A stretch of 64,000 nucleotides of DNA from Salvator merianae. Its lineage: Eukaryota > Chordata > Lepidosauria > Squamata > Teiidae. Where the stretch lies: positions 72,337,447 through 72,401,446 of the forward strand of contig QVOM02000042.1 in assembly GCA_003586115.2 (NCBI GenBank), given 5' to 3'. The position numbers and the translations under genes are program-made. Under the pieces are notes generated by a model, which saw only the letters and a list, made by a program, of their open reading frames with translations, searched no databases and was not told the origin of the DNA. Numbering within the stretch: the first letter of the stretch is position 1; each line of letters starts with the position of its first letter. Shown here piece by piece: positions 1 through 12,975 of the stretch.

Positions 1-1190
1 TACAGAGTGCCAGAGCAATTTGCATAACATCTCTCTCTCTCTCTCTCCCTCTCTTTCTTGCAAGCTATAATCCAAGATTGGCTATATTGAGCATAATCCA
101 CTTTGTTAAGTGGACTTTCACAAGGCATACACTGGGCTGCAGCCAACAAGTATTCTGCCTGCTATAAGCTATAAATACTACCCTGGCTTCACCTACTGCT
201 ACCTCCCCCCCCCCCCAATGGTCTTCCTACTACTTGTGTAACAAGTACCACATAGCTTAAAGCAATAATCTATTTCTTCCCGTTTACATTTGGGCTTCAT
301 TCCTCCCTCTGCAGTTTCCCTGTTTTCTATATTTAGACTATACTACCTGAGAAAGGAACATGAGAAAACTTTCTATGTGAAGCACAATGTGTTTCGTTTC
401 AACTATTTGGATTAACAGAACAATGGAAGAAGCAACATATCAGTCTTAGAAACCAATTATTACATTTCACACTACAGTGTTTTAAGGACAGCAGTGCATG
501 CTGCAGGCCATGTCATGCCATCAAAAAGGCTTTAAAATACAAAGAAAACAGACATGCAGAGTTTGGAAAAGAGCAGGAAACAAGACACAGAGGGGCTACA
601 ACAAAGTTGGTGGGACGGAGAATATGTAAGTGGCTCAAAACTGGCAGAAACGGAGTTATGTTGGCTTTCTTTGGTCATGAGACTCCAAGTCTCAAGACTC
701 AACACAATGATTCTGCAGTAAAGACAACAAGAAAAGCATCTGGCTGAGACAGCGATTCTTGTTTTAGTTTTGCTAGTAACATGGTCTCTAGAACTGGGTA
801 ATTATCCCATCTCGCAATATTTTCTCTATATTCATTGTTGATTATTGCAGTTCAATCAGTCCCACTCCTGTGTGCAAGAGCCTCAGGCAAATACATTTTT
901 CAAAATCTGGTTTATTTTTAGCAAATCAGCTTGGTCAGTATTGGAAGCAAACAAGCCATGGTTAAATGGTTCAGACAAAAAGCCAAACCATAATTAAAAT
1001 AATCCAGAGTTCATAAGCCAACAAACCATACGTCTATACTGTGGTTCATTGGCAGGAAACTAAGTGTGTTGATCTGTGTTGCATATATTACAATCACTCC
1101 CACAAATAGATTAGACCATGTTTATCTGAAACCACTTAAGTGTTTTCAAAACTGGAATTTTGTGGAATAAGAGCTTATATATTAGAGCCC
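1..1190. other. Intergenic or intronic DNA, no gene seen
   Basis: AT-rich sequence without a reading frame I can recognise. It holds a short (CT)n tract at 31-56 and an 11-base run of C near 207-217. No splice-flanked conserved frame and no recognisable transposon protein is visible on either strand. Confidence 0.5.
31..56. repeat. (CT)n simple repeat
   Basis: Eight uninterrupted CT units followed by interrupted CCCT and CTTT units. Confidence 0.9.
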
Positions 1191-1191
1191 T

Positions 1192-1716
1192 GTAGAGTTG
1201 TGCATGAACTGGAAAATGGTGGTTCAGTCTGAATTTGAACTGGCTCAAACTGATCAGATGCAACAACAACAAAAAATATATCTCTGAGGTGGCTCAAAGA
1301 TGGCTTTGAGGTGGGATTGTTCACACACAGTCTGCCCCTCCCCTTTCTCATGAACATTCTATGCTAGAAAAGGTGGATTAGAGAAGACCTGGGAACACGA
1401 GTGCCACACACTGTCTCTATGAAATGCCTCCAAGTCACCCCTTTTGTTATGTCTGAAAACAGCCTTAGTCTAACAGGTATGATTTGAACTTCGAACCTAT
1501 TCAACCTAGTTCTATATACAAAAATACATGTTAAAAAGCACTTTAAAACGGCAAAATACTAACGAACTTGAACTGGTTCAACCAAATCCCCTTGATTTGG
1601 CTTGACTTCTAACCAACCTTCCCAAACCTAGGAGGCTTCAAATTTGAACCAGTCAAACCATATCTGGTTTGATTCGACCTGGGTCAAGTTTGAACTGATT
1701 CAGCACATCTCAAGAG
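1192..1716. mobile_element. Fold-back-like non-autonomous element (family D, copy 1)
   Basis: The two ends are weakly inverted: GAGTTGTGC near 1194 faces, in reverse complement, GAGATGTGC near 1712. The interior is full of short boxes of the form TTGAACTGG/GGTTCAA on both strands, near 1234, 1490, 1566, 1638 and 1690. A block of about 30 bases at 1329-1360 (CAGTCTGCCCCTCCCC, then TCTCATGAACATTCTA) recurs almost unchanged at 54086-54117, which shows that this is an interspersed repeat. No coding capacity is seen. The transposon superfamily is not determined and the boundaries are approximate. Confidence 0.45.
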
Positions 1717-1719
1717 TGC

Positions 1720-4700
1720 ACTTATGAGATGAATTAAGCGCTAACCTTGTTTGCAAAGTGTACAAGGTAAAAAAGTCACCGTTGAAGAAAAAATGCAATG
1801 AAATGTAGAAAGCAAAGTCTGTGACCATTCAATTAAGGTTTAAACATATACAAAATAAGCATACTGAGACCCTTCACAACAGTACTAACTTGTGATAATA
1901 CAATATTAGAATTACTAAGTAAATTAACATCTGTACTAGAGAAGAAACCATTGATTTTATTCATATCCAGACAGACAGAACTGAACAACTTGGTAAGTTG
2001 TAATTGAGCCGCTTCTCAGGGGAGCTTCTCTTTGAAGTCTGTTTGTTCCAGGTCATCTTCAGGACAGTAACAGAGTATGGCAATATGATGAAATGTTTTC
2101 CCCATAGAGAATTAATTTCTGAAAACTGACATTCCTGGTGTCCATTTGTTCTCTTGAAAAAGAACGCACATAGTTATTCTCTTGGAAACTTTCAGTTTTT
2201 AAAAATCTCACAACTTTCCTATTGATGAAATCAGCAACCAAAAGCAATTGAAACTTGACAAGGCAACACTTCCAAACAAGAAAAAGGGCAGCAATTTTTT
2301 AAAAATGCAAAGGCTAGTTATTGTCCTGAGCATTCACTCAACCTGCAAATGCAATCGCGTAACACCATTTTTAAAAGTCAATGAAAAATCTGAAAAAAGT
2401 ATTCAGAAGTTACAGTTGCTCTAGGTCATATGTTTCATTTTATTTGGACTATAAGCAACAATGTATCTTTGGATTGAAGGGAGAAAATAAAGCTTTAACA
2501 GATCATATGGATATATTAAATCTCTACCTATGATCTCTAGATAGAGTATCAGCACTACACCACACTAAGCCTAATCAGTATAGAGGGTCACATAAAAGCA
2601 TCAGTATAATTAAGGTTGTAGATAGCACTGCTAATCCAAAGTATTTAGCCAGCTATTTTCCTTATTTCTTGTGACATCAGCTGAGCTAAAATGAAATCAT
2701 GCATGCAGCAAGTATGCAAATACCTCCCCAGGTTAAAATTATGTTCACTGAAGCATCTTTATTATTTTATTTATGATCAATATATAATTTAATTAAAGCA
2801 TTATTATTACTAGCTCTGCAGCCTGGAAGTAGATCAGTTTGTCCTATCCTCACTGAAATATCATGAAAGCAGTAGCTAACAAGCTTAGCCTGCTGTCCAA
2901 AATGCTCTTAGCCTTTCCTATTGGCATAAAGACCAATTTACCTGCAAGTTGCTACCATTCGACTGTATCCCATTTACAGTATGCGAGGGACAACTGCTGA
3001 AGGGATGCATTTTACAAGGGCCTGGAGACATGGTGGGGGGACAGAAGGAAGAGATGATGAAAAAATCCTAAGTCACAATTGTTGATCATGCTTAATGATA
3101 CATGAATATAGGGAAGCAGATTTTCACGTATTTATTTGTCTGGTGGGACTCGCTGGAGCTAATGAGAAATCAGAGCAGAAGAGGCACATTCTGAAGACCA
3201 CAGAAAACAGGGTCAAAAAAGAAGTTGCCTAGTCATCACTAGGACCAGAAAATTTAGGCAAGGGACTGAGTTATCAGCACCATGGAAAATATTCCTTCAA
3301 GAAACTGGACTCTTGCAAGGAGGAGTTGTCCAGGGCCATACTTCCACTCACCCTTTCCTCCAGAGACTCTCAACCTGCATGTGCCTTTCACAAGGCTGAG
3401 CAAGGCAGGCAGGAATTAAGTGAAGTGACCGGCTTGCAGCAGAGGACATGCAGGTGACAAGACTTTCCCAGGACTGCTGGACTTGCCTTCCTGGTGTCTG
3501 CCTGCATGGCCCTCCCAGGCCCTCTGCCACGGAATATGCTCTGGGGCTCACTGCACATGCTCAGAGACAAAGGATCTTCACATAATGGTCTTGGCGTGTC
3601 TTAAAAGTTTTACCTAGCAGTCACAGACACACGATACACAAGAAATATACTCCAATGGAGATGTTTTATTAAATCGGAAGTATACTAATTAAAAATATGA
3701 AAATTACAATAGGATTGTTATTTTGAAGTCTTTACTATCCATGATCAAAAAACAAAACTATAATGGGCATTTTTATTAGCTCAAAATAGCTTTCTAACTT
3801 TACAGACACACTAAATATTAACAAACTGGATAACTAGCAAGTAAATGATACACGTTCACATCAGTACAGGAAAGAGAGATAAATGTGAGTTACAATTTGT
3901 AGAATATCTCAGAAAGAAAGAACACAAAAGGAGAGCTGCCCTTACAAAATATGGATTATTGTACAAGCTTGCCACATTCTAATGAAAAGTAGCAATCTTC
4001 CAAATTCCAGGTCAGAACATAATTTGAGGGCATCTCAGGATGCTAAGCACTCAAGTACACGTTGCTGAAGTAGTAGACAAATATTCCAGACAAGGGGGTG
4101 CGTCCACACACAGAAAAATAAAGAAACACAGAAGTGCAAACGAAACTTTTTTTTTCAGGACTCATGAAATTATATGTATAGCCTGAGATCACAATACTAT
4201 ATGGGAGGATGCCAAATTTATACATTTATTTCACTATCCCTAGATGATGCTTTTATCTGGAAAGTATATTTATGCCTTAGACAAATACATAGTACTACCC
4301 TGGCAAATCTCACAACAACCTTACGGTAAAGAGGCTGCTTCTTCCACTTTTTTTTTTTAAAAAGCTTAATAAAGCTCAGTGAGAATATACTGGCTTATTA
4401 CAGCAAATGTATACAATCACAGAAGATGGATAGTATACTGGAGAATTTAGACATCAATCCTGGAAAAGAAGATACTGACAAGCATAGATGAGACTGTGAA
4501 GGGTAAGGATGTTCCACTGACAATAAAGATAAGAATAATGTAAGCAATCATCTTTCCTGAGGTAATTTACATATATGAAAGCTGAAGCCCAAGAGGGAGA
4601 GGGACACACATGTACCAAGAATACCATGCACTGCAAAAAGAACAAATCAATCTGTTCTGGGCCAAATTAAACTCAACTCCTCTCCTGAAGTGATAATCAG

Positions 4701-5390
4701 TAAGTAGAAACTCCCATATTTGGCGTACGTGATGTGAGTACATAAGAGAGTAGCAAAAAGAAAAGAAAAGAAAAAAACTCAGTCAGACTGTTAAAAGTAG
4801 TAGGAAAAGTAGGGGAAGACAAGAGACAAGGTAGATGGATGGATGGATGGAATCCCTGTAAAACCCATATTTCAGGTGTTCCTTTCTGAAGTTTCTTACT
4901 GCTGTCCATCTATAACATTGACTTGTAGACTGGTGAGGCATTTTTCAATGGGCACATGAAGCCATAAGAAAGAGTTTTTAATATCAAATGCAGATGAAAT
5001 AGTTATTTTATCCATGTAATGGGTAAATGACTATCATTTGGTAAAGTTTGGTATTATGAAAGCACTTCCCTATTACAAGGGCAGGGAACATATTATGATG
5101 GGGTGCCCATGGATACCTGAATGTTCTGGGGAAGTTTCAGAAGCCAGTCAGTGACCCTGTTGAGGCTCCCCTGGATCTATGGAATAAGAAGAAATGAAGG
5201 GCTGCTGACCTGATTGCTCCTGAGTATCCTTCTCCAGTGATGTAGAGTTCAAGCTGAGGAATTCTGGGTGAGGAATCAAGTCAGGAGACAGCTGAAGTAG
5301 TTGTTACTCATCATGAAGATGACTGAACATGCATAAGAGCGTATCGTTGAGCCTACTGCGTGGCAGGGAAGGTTGCAAAACTGACCTACT
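1720..5390. other. AT-rich stretch without recognised genes
   Basis: Scattered short frames only, none recognisable. It contains a GC-richer patch around 3340-3560 whose open frames on both strands look like chance, and a (GATG)n tract at 4833-4851. Bases 5090-5390 may belong to the flank of the LINE remnant that follows, but I see no motif there. Confidence 0.4.
4833..4851. repeat. (GGAT)n simple repeat
   Basis: About four and a half tandem units of GATG. Confidence 0.85.
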
Positions 5391-5399
5391 TTGCACCCT

Positions 5400-6600
5400 C
5401 CACTGCTTCAATTAACCCTCCATTTATGCTCTCCAGAGTATACTGAGCCAATCCCAGCATGTCTTGTTCTATCCAAGCCAATATAGGCAAGGGACAAACA
5501 TGTTGCGTTTGGGTATGTTGTGGGACAAACAGCTATAAGCATCTTGGCCATATCATCAAGCCTTAAAAACTGGAAATGATCACATAAAACCAAATCAAAT
5601 AGTTCCTTGGGTATGTAACCAGACACCATATCAAAAGCATCATTCAAGTCAATATAAAGATGCATAATTTTAACCCATTAGAGAAGGCTTCTGAGGGTAG
5701 CAATATCAAATTCAATGAGGCAAATGAGAGCAGCTCCTTCATCACTCTAGTTATGGGACTGCAGCTAACCGAAGGTACCACCCATCCCAAAATGAGACTT
5801 TCTTCAGTGGCTTTAACATACACCACCTCTGCCAATCTATAAATTCAGAAAATGAAAAATCCCAGGGCTGAGTGGACCAAAATGCCGGTGAGATTGCCAG
5901 TGCTGCACTATATCCTTCTTAGTAACAATAATCATAAATTTTAACAGAGATTTAGACTTGATTTGAACATTCTGACCACAGAATGACAATAAAATACATA
6001 ATTCTGGCAGGAACTCAATTTTGTCTTGTAGTATTTCTAGAATTTCCGCTTGTGAGGTTTGCCATACACTCTGAGTGCATGGACTGTGCCATCAAAGAAG
6101 GAAATAAAAACTACTATCCATGTGACAATGCCAACATCTAGGAGACACCCTTTGAATCATGTGTGGCAGTCTGCTTGAAGTTCAATGCTATTTAGGCAGT
6201 GTTTTAATGGTTGACTCCTTTATGAAGGCTGCCCAAGAAGCGATGGATTTATATGAACGGGGAAGGAACATTAGAGTCTAAAATTATGATGTCCAGAACT
6301 TGCTCCCAGGAGATCTTTAAACTTTAAGTTTATTGTCTTGAGTCTTCCCAAGGATTCTTTACAAATAGGGCACCAACTCTGTGATACGCAAAATTGGAGA
6401 TATTTCTCAAAAGCATTGAGTGATCTGTGAGCATTTTCTTTATGAGCATAATGAAGAAAATGTAGAAGGGCACTCAAAGTAAACCAAACTTTGTCAATAA
6501 ATTGTAACCTATTGGTTATCTCCTCTTTCTCCTTAAGTACACTACTGGGTTTATAAACATCTTTAAGCACATCGAATCATGCCCTTTTTAACTTTTCTAG
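5400..6600 (-). mobile_element. Decayed non-LTR retrotransposon fragment, minus strand
   Basis: Minus-strand frames are open over 5408-5665, 5644-5835 and 6271-6570, with a frameshift between the first two. The frame from 5665 contains LYIDLNDAFDMV, which fits the first catalytic block of a LINE reverse transcriptase (aromatic-x-D-x-x-x-A-F-D). The upstream frames would then be the endonuclease-RT linker, but I see no diagnostic residue in them. It may be the same family as the element at 11.6-13.0 kb. Stops and shifts show it is dead. The assignment rests mainly on one motif. Confidence 0.4.
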
Positions 6601-6735
6601 TTGCTCCTTTATGAAAGCAGATTAAAATAATTTTAAAGAGCTCTGAGGTGATATTGCCGATGGTAAGGGAAGGAATTTTGTATGCCATTGCTTCCAGACC
6701 ATCAAATTGAATTTAGGCCTGATTTGGAGACAGAA

Positions 6736-6965
6736 TAGGCTTTGGTCACCCTGATGGATGACCTGAAGGAAAGAGACAGAGAAAGTATAACTCTGTTGAA
6801 CTCCTTTGATCTCTCAGCAGCCTTTGATACCACTGACCACAGTACATGTTTGGATCACCAATGGGTTATGGAAGTGGGGCACTGTGCCCTCTTGAATGGC
6901 TCAGGACTGTGTGTCAGCTACAGCACCAGAGGAACAATAATAGGGAACAAAAACACTAAAGAAAA
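6736..6965 (+). mobile_element. L2-like LINE reverse transcriptase fragment
   Basis: The plus-strand frame reads VTLMDDLKERDRESITLLN, then FDLSAAFDTTDHS, matching the 'DDL...R.S...LLDLSAAFDTIDH' block of squamate L2-like reverse transcriptases. The frame decays after about 60 residues. The equivalent segment is partly deleted in the larger L2-like copy at 23.2-25.5 kb, so the two copies are complementary. Confidence 0.75.
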
Positions 6966-6997
6966 CTTCTGTCACTCAGTCAAGGTATCTGTATCAA

Positions 6998-7145
6998 TAA
7001 GAACATAAGAACAAAAGAGGAGCCCTGCTGGATTGGGCCAAAACCCATCTAGACCAGTATCCTGTCCCACACAGTGGCCCACCAATTGCTTCTGGGCATT
7101 CTCAAGCAGAGGACAAAGGCATTCAATTTCCCCATAACTCATCTG
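6998..7145 (-). mobile_element. CR1 LINE 3' end, 5'-truncated
   Basis: The sequence begins AGAACATAAGAAC, then GAGCCCTGCTGGATTGGGCC, and runs through CACACAGTGGCCCACCA to GGGCATTCTCAAGCAGAGG. This is the reverse complement of the CR1 3' end seen at 53530-53630 behind a CR1 reverse transcriptase, so the identity is supported within the window. Such short, 5'-truncated tails are normal for CR1. Confidence 0.8.
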
Positions 7146-7934
7146 CACAGTATCTGTATGAACCATCCAAAAGTCCTTAGCTTCTCTGCAAGGTTTACCT
7201 GTGTGGAATGGAGGTGTGGCACAAGCCTATTGAAGAATCAGCAGTGGAGCCAATCATCTAGAAAGATGTCGTGCGCAAGCCAGTCCTGATAAGTTCAATT
7301 CACTTTGAATTCTACCTCACCATCATCAGAACTGGTTAACAGGCCTTGACAAGTTGACCAGCCAGTTCGTCAAGCAGGTCAGTCAGTTTGGATTTGATTA
7401 ACAGAACTCCCCCTCCACCCTTCTACTGCCACGTTTTACTGCCTGTCTGCTGCAGTCCACTCCTACCTGACAGCCCATGTCACTATCACCTTGCTTCAAC
7501 CTGTTCTGCTGCCTACTACTCACTTTGGCCCACACTTCTGCCTCCCGCCACAGTGATCTGAGGACCCACTTCCTGGGGCATGGCTTCTGGGGCAGCAGGT
7601 ACCAGCATTGCACTGATCACACGCAACCCGCCACTTTCTCTTCCAGGAGAGAATGGAACACAATTGGCCACACCAACCACATGAACACATGAAGTCATCT
7701 ACTAGGATCTGCTGTCCCAGAAGGTAAATGCCCAGGAGTTATGTTTCAGAACAACACAACAGGCAGTAGCAGTGGGGGCCAGAAGACAGACGTGGGCTGA
7801 AGAAGATGTGCAGCAGCACTCAGGAGCCAAGGTGGAAGGAGAAGATTGATGAACCAGTTTATTTAATCTGGCTGGCTAACAAGTGAAACTTCAATTTTTA
7901 AAAGCCCAATATCACTAGCAACCCCAGGGAACAG
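7146..7934. other. Unassigned GC-richer segment
   Basis: Both strands show open frames of about 60-70 codons around 7398-7698, but their sequences look like chance frames in C-rich DNA. Short CAGTC/GACTGG-like motifs near 7330-7390 may be the edge of an old repeat. No identity is claimed. Confidence 0.3.
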
Positions 7935-7962
7935 GTGTGTGTGTGTGTGTGTGTGTGTGTGT
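7935..7962. repeat. (GT)14 microsatellite
   Basis: Fourteen uninterrupted GT units. Confidence 0.95.
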
Positions 7963-10900
7963 CATAACGAGACAACCCAACCAAATCAACTCAGGTATAT
8001 CTCTAGTGATTGTCTTTTCCTCACTCAATGTATCAAGCAGACTGCTGCCTGTTGGAGGAACACTGTAGTGATGTGAGCAAAATGCTAGCAGGCTGGATCT
8101 GAACCAAACAAAATCAGCACTGGATCAGAGTCCATCATAGGACAAAGTGATTTGGTGGCCTTTCTCATTCCCTTATCTGAGTGCTCATTGCTCCCTGTGC
8201 AACAGCTGATAGGTGCACTAACAGGTACTGTGCGATGAAGTGGGGAAGCTCAATTGAATCTGGGTTGGATGGTTAGCCAAACCAAGACAAGCTAACAGCA
8301 CCACTCTCATGTGCAGCTTGATTTTTCAACTTGGGTGCACCATTAGTGCTTTGATATGGGTTCCTCCATGAAGCTGGAGGTGGTAGTAACAGCTTCGATT
8401 CTGTGAAATTCTGCCTGCTTGACTTTAACTTACTTAATACTTTCAGACAATTCATTTTTCGTTGTTAGATGAGCACTAAGATCTGAGCACCAAGTTCAAA
8501 TGCTGGCTGCACATACAACAAAGACCATCTCTGTCACTATTCACTCCTTTAGCATATTCTCTGTACAATCCCCAAAAGACAAGGATTGTTTTATGTACAA
8601 AATAAAATATTTTTATTCCAGATAGATGCCTGTAAGTGATGCAGTTCCTTCTCCAAAGGATTTAGGGGTGACTAGTGTGAACTACATGCAGTTTTAGCCA
8701 GTGTTTTATACTTCAGTTACTCTTATTAAGTTATTTGTCAATGTACCAGAAATAGGAGCAATTCTTAAAAATAAATAGCAACATGGATCTCAGCACAGAT
8801 GCTTGTTCTCACAGCTTACTTCTGTACACTGGAACATAACGTACAATTTTATAAAAAAAGATAATGCTTTTTGATAAATACCTGAGGGTTAAAAGAGAAG
8901 GATAACACATAGAACCAAGTAGTTAAGCCATCCCCTTTAAGTAGTTTGTTCTTGGTGGATTCGTAAGCCAGATGTCTCCAAACTTTGGGTGAAGGTTTGG
9001 TCATGGTCTCCTTGGCAGAAAAGCAGGGGACACTGTTATTAATGTACCACTGGTCCAGCTGCTCCCACTCTCCTCCTCTGCCAACAAGGAGATCTTTGGC
9101 ACTGACTCATCAGCATAAAGAGCCAGTGATTGTGCCATCTACAGCAGAAAATCATTTGACTTAAAAGCAACTTTTCCATCTACCCTCCCATGTGACAATC
9201 CTGTGACCTCCCTGTTATCCACATCCCATTGCTCTGGACCATGGGAAATGCGAGCCAAAGGACAAATAAAAAAGCAGATGCTTCACTAGGAGAGCTTTAA
9301 AATGGCAGCTATAAATTCCAGCACTACCACAGTCACTATTGTATGGACACAAGACCTTCTTATAGATTCAGGTCCCCCACAATACATCGAAATGTTTGAA
9401 ACTTGCTAAGTGGTGGACATTGGTTGCAGATGTGTTGATTCTGTCCCGTTTGCATCTAGGTCTCTGGCTTACTTTGCAGCCTCCAAGACAGCCATATGGC
9501 TAAATCATTAACTGGCTGATCAAGTATCCAGATTGACCACAGTGAAGTCATGCAAGGCATTCTGATTGTTTCATTGATGATGCCTTAGCCTTCATTCTTC
9601 TGGAAATGAAATATAAGAAGCTAGAAACATAGAAGCCAGAAGAAGGTTATTTCTTTTGCAGATCATTCAAATCTACCTCAGGAGATCCTTTTCAGCCATT
9701 TTCCTTCAAAGCCTTCAATAATAAGTCAGTCTGGTCCAGATCTAAGCAAAGGATCACCCTTTGTTACTAGAACTCAGTCCTCCACAGCCGATTCCTCCAG
9801 ACCCTCTAAATCTCAAGACTGATTCTCAAGGTTATTCCTTATCAAGGTCAGCTGGAGCACATAATTTCAGATCATTGGGCACTGCTCCACTTTTAATTCC
9901 AAACTTTTCAAGGTATTTTAAAAGAATGTATTTAGATTTGAACTTTATTTTCACCATTTTTCAAGAAATGGAGGACTGTGGTAAACTGTTGTTATGATGC
10001 CTGATGTAACCTCCCAACAATTTTCCACCGATCCCTCAATTATAATGGGAGGAACAGCAAAAACAACAACAGATCATGTAAACAAAGTCCATCTGACAGA
10101 ATCACATACTGCCTTTTCTTGATCATAAGACTGATCATTTTATGACCAAGGAGGAACAGTAACTCTTTCCTCAGCTATTCCATAAGAAGATTAACTGCAT
10201 AACAAAATGGAAAGTGGTCATGACAGATAAATATCTAGCTTGTGAAGTTTTGGTGAATGAAAAAAGTGGTCCCTGTATAAAAAATGTTAGCCATCCCTAT
10301 TCTAGAAAAGGTAATGCAGGTCTTCTAGATAGTTTAGCAGTCTACTCATATCCAGATGCTTTCCTCTGTAGCTGGGCATCCATGAAAATAATATATTTCT
10401 TTGTAGTGAATGTGCCCACATTTGTACCATGGAAATGATCATTAACAACATATCACTATTGCAATTCCCACATATATAAGGCTTATTCAATACCCAAAAG
10501 AGCAATCTGTATTATTGGTGTTCTGTGAAGGACAACAACCTGCTTACTTTCTATTCTTATTTTTAAAAATGTAAAGCTTATAATCAATATTAACAGTTCT
10601 AATACAATACTACAAATATAATTAATATACACCGCTTATATATTTTATCTCTTATAAAAATATGAATAAATATATAAATAACCAAACTGATCTACTTCAT
10701 GTGGAAGTGTCTGAATCTGAGTAGTCAGGCTGAGAGATGATGCATTAGATTGACTAACTCAGTGAATTACAAACATCTAGCATCTGGTGTCATGAAATAA
10801 TTTTGCTGTAGGCCACTTTGAGAAAGGGTTTCCAGACTGAGTAACAGGGAATGTTAACAGCTTGGTCTTGTATTTGCCTCAGTTGGAAGATAATGCTCTC

Positions 10901-11399
10901 TGCCACTGTTATGTTCCATGTGGGTGAGAGTTGTATGACTTCAGTTTTACACACTTAACATAAATTTTAAGAGGTGTAAAGTTGTTAACAGGCTTTTTAC
11001 TTTGTCTCATTTGTGCCATGGAATAGCAACAGAATGCAGAGCTTCGGATGAACTGTGTATCTTCTTTGATAAAATAAACAATTTTGTTTAATTAAAGACC
11101 AAAAATAACTATTGCATTTACATACCCATCACACGTTTATATATGCATCTTCATCTTTGTTGCAATGCCAGCAACATGAGGAAACTGATTTATTAATCTG
11201 AGTGAGATTGATAGGGTCTTGTACCATTTATGCAATATTTTCAGTAAATGCTTCTAAATTTAACAGGACTAAATTGTTCATGATTTACTAAATCATTCAT
11301 TTATTGACAGAGAAGGATAGATTTAAATCAGATTTCAGGAAGACCTAAGGCTTGGAAGTGCCTTTTCACTGTAACTTTGCATGGATTCACAGACACTGT
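7963..11399. other. Long stretch without recognised genes or repeats
   Basis: AT-rich sequence. One Pro/Ser-rich frame at about 9750-9930 is followed by a plausible splice donor (CAAG, then GTATTT near 9913) and is discussed as a finding; otherwise I see nothing supported. Around 10560-10680 the sequence is very AT-rich. Confidence 0.4.
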
Positions 11400-11548
11400 C
11401 ACTAATCCTGTGGTGTTTTCTTTATAAACCATGTTATAGTATTCTAAATGTTTTTAATGTGTTCATTTTATATTTTGTTTTCATGCTGTAACCTGCCCTG
11501 AGACCTTTGGGTTTAGGGTGGGATAAAAATGCTTTAAAAAAAGAAAAG
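11400..11548 (+). mobile_element. L2-like LINE 3' tail
   Basis: Contains CTGTAACCTGCCCTGAGACC, then a GGTTTAGGGTGGGATAAAAA box and an A-rich end. The same layout (TGTGACCCACCCTG, short spacer, GGGTGGGATG, A-rich end) closes the L2-like LINE at 25.5 kb and the tail at 17.4 kb. Confidence 0.65.
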
Positions 11549-11635
11549 AAAAAGAAACAACTTTCCATTACTTTTTCAAATTTAGTTAAAAATCTAATGG
11601 TTTCTTTTCTGATTTCTGGGGAATTCAGAGGAGTC

Positions 11636-12975
11636 AAATCAAAATATTTATTGCAGTCATAGACTCAAAGCATAAACATAACATAAGCAGCTAAAATCAG
11701 TACACTGAGTACAGTTAGAGTAAAAAGATTAAACAAAACCAGTGCAGGCATATAAATTTACACAGGACATAAAAGCAATATATAACCAGTATTAGGATTT
11801 AAAATTAGTTTGTATTTTGATAGTCACAGCCACAAACTTGGCAGCAGCAAGAGTAATACTACCATTAGAGTCTTGCAAAAGAAGCCCAGTCAGGACAGTG
11901 TTGGAGCAGTCTGGCCATTTACTGAGAATCAGACAAAGGAGCTCTTTATAAATGTCAGTGCAAAAATTACAGGTCAAGAGAACATGCTCAACTGAATCAA
12001 TCTCCCCATTGTTACAAGGGCAAAGTCTCAGGTTTAGGGAGAGTCCATCGTAATGATCCTTCAGCATCATACTAGGCAAACATTGAGTCTTGCTTTAGTG
12101 AAAGTGATTCTAAACTTGTTGACTTTTAAGGTTTTCAAACAGGATGACATCTGTAAGGTGTAGCAAAAAGGGAGACTAAAAATCACTGGTGAGCAGGAGC
12201 CTACAGCCTTCCTTATTAGTTCTTGTGCTGTACTGTCTTTCAGTCTTTGCTTAATCAGCAATGCTGCAGGCTTGGGGCCAAGCTGTACAAAAAATCGGGG
12301 CAAAGCCCCAAAAGGAAGAACTTGCAAGTTACATTTTTAAACCAATTGTTGACATAGTTATCCTGCGTCAAATGAGACAATAATTTGTTTGCATTTTGGA
12401 ATGTATAGATCTTGAGCCAGACATTTAATGCTAGTACCAGGCATGTAGGTTCAGAGGGGTCTGGCCTGATTCTAGCAGGATGGTGGCAGTGATTGCAAAC
12501 ACACTTGGGCATACACCACAAAGGTCTTAAAAACTTGGATTGAAAGCTGTCAAGAGAATTCAAGGCGGAATTTATCCATAACTGAGCAACTATTATACGT
12601 TTGTGTCTTGGATTTGTCATCAAAGGTCCTTAGTTTTGCTGGAACATCACTGCCACTGCATTGGTAGAAAAAGCAGAGCAGCACTGTGGAAGAGGCCTCA
12701 GCTTTCAAAGTGACAGATTTTATATGATAAAGCCATGATAGGGAGTGGTGGTGAAATATACCCAAATAAGAAAAGCTTTTCACCTGCTCTATCTTATGGC
12801 TATCAACAGACCAGGAATGGTTGGAATTTTTTTTTCAAAAACTAAGATTTTAGACTTATTCATATTTATTTGTAGCTTATTTTTTGAACAGTATGTGACA
12901 AAGGAAGGAAGTGCTTGAGAACCAACTGAGAACATGATAGAAGAGTTGTGTCATTTAGCACAGAGGAGGACACTG
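11636..12975 (-). mobile_element. Non-LTR retrotransposon, C-terminal half and 3' end (Vingi/I-like, tentative)
   Basis: Minus-strand frames line up in LINE order across 12960-11790. First comes INMNKSKILVF-like sequence, then KSFSYLGIFHHHSLSWLYHI, which is the 'K.Y(L)G..' block after the reverse transcriptase palm. Next is a long helical stretch, and finally RLCPCNNGEIDSVEHVLLTC, a CxC-x8-H-x4-C zinc-knuckle-like motif typical of I/Jockey-type LINE C-termini. The 3' end at about 11640 reads CTGCAATAAATATTTTGATT, a polyadenylation-like tail. There are several frameshifts. I cannot fix the clade from memory; Vingi is the best guess for a squamate. Confidence 0.65.
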
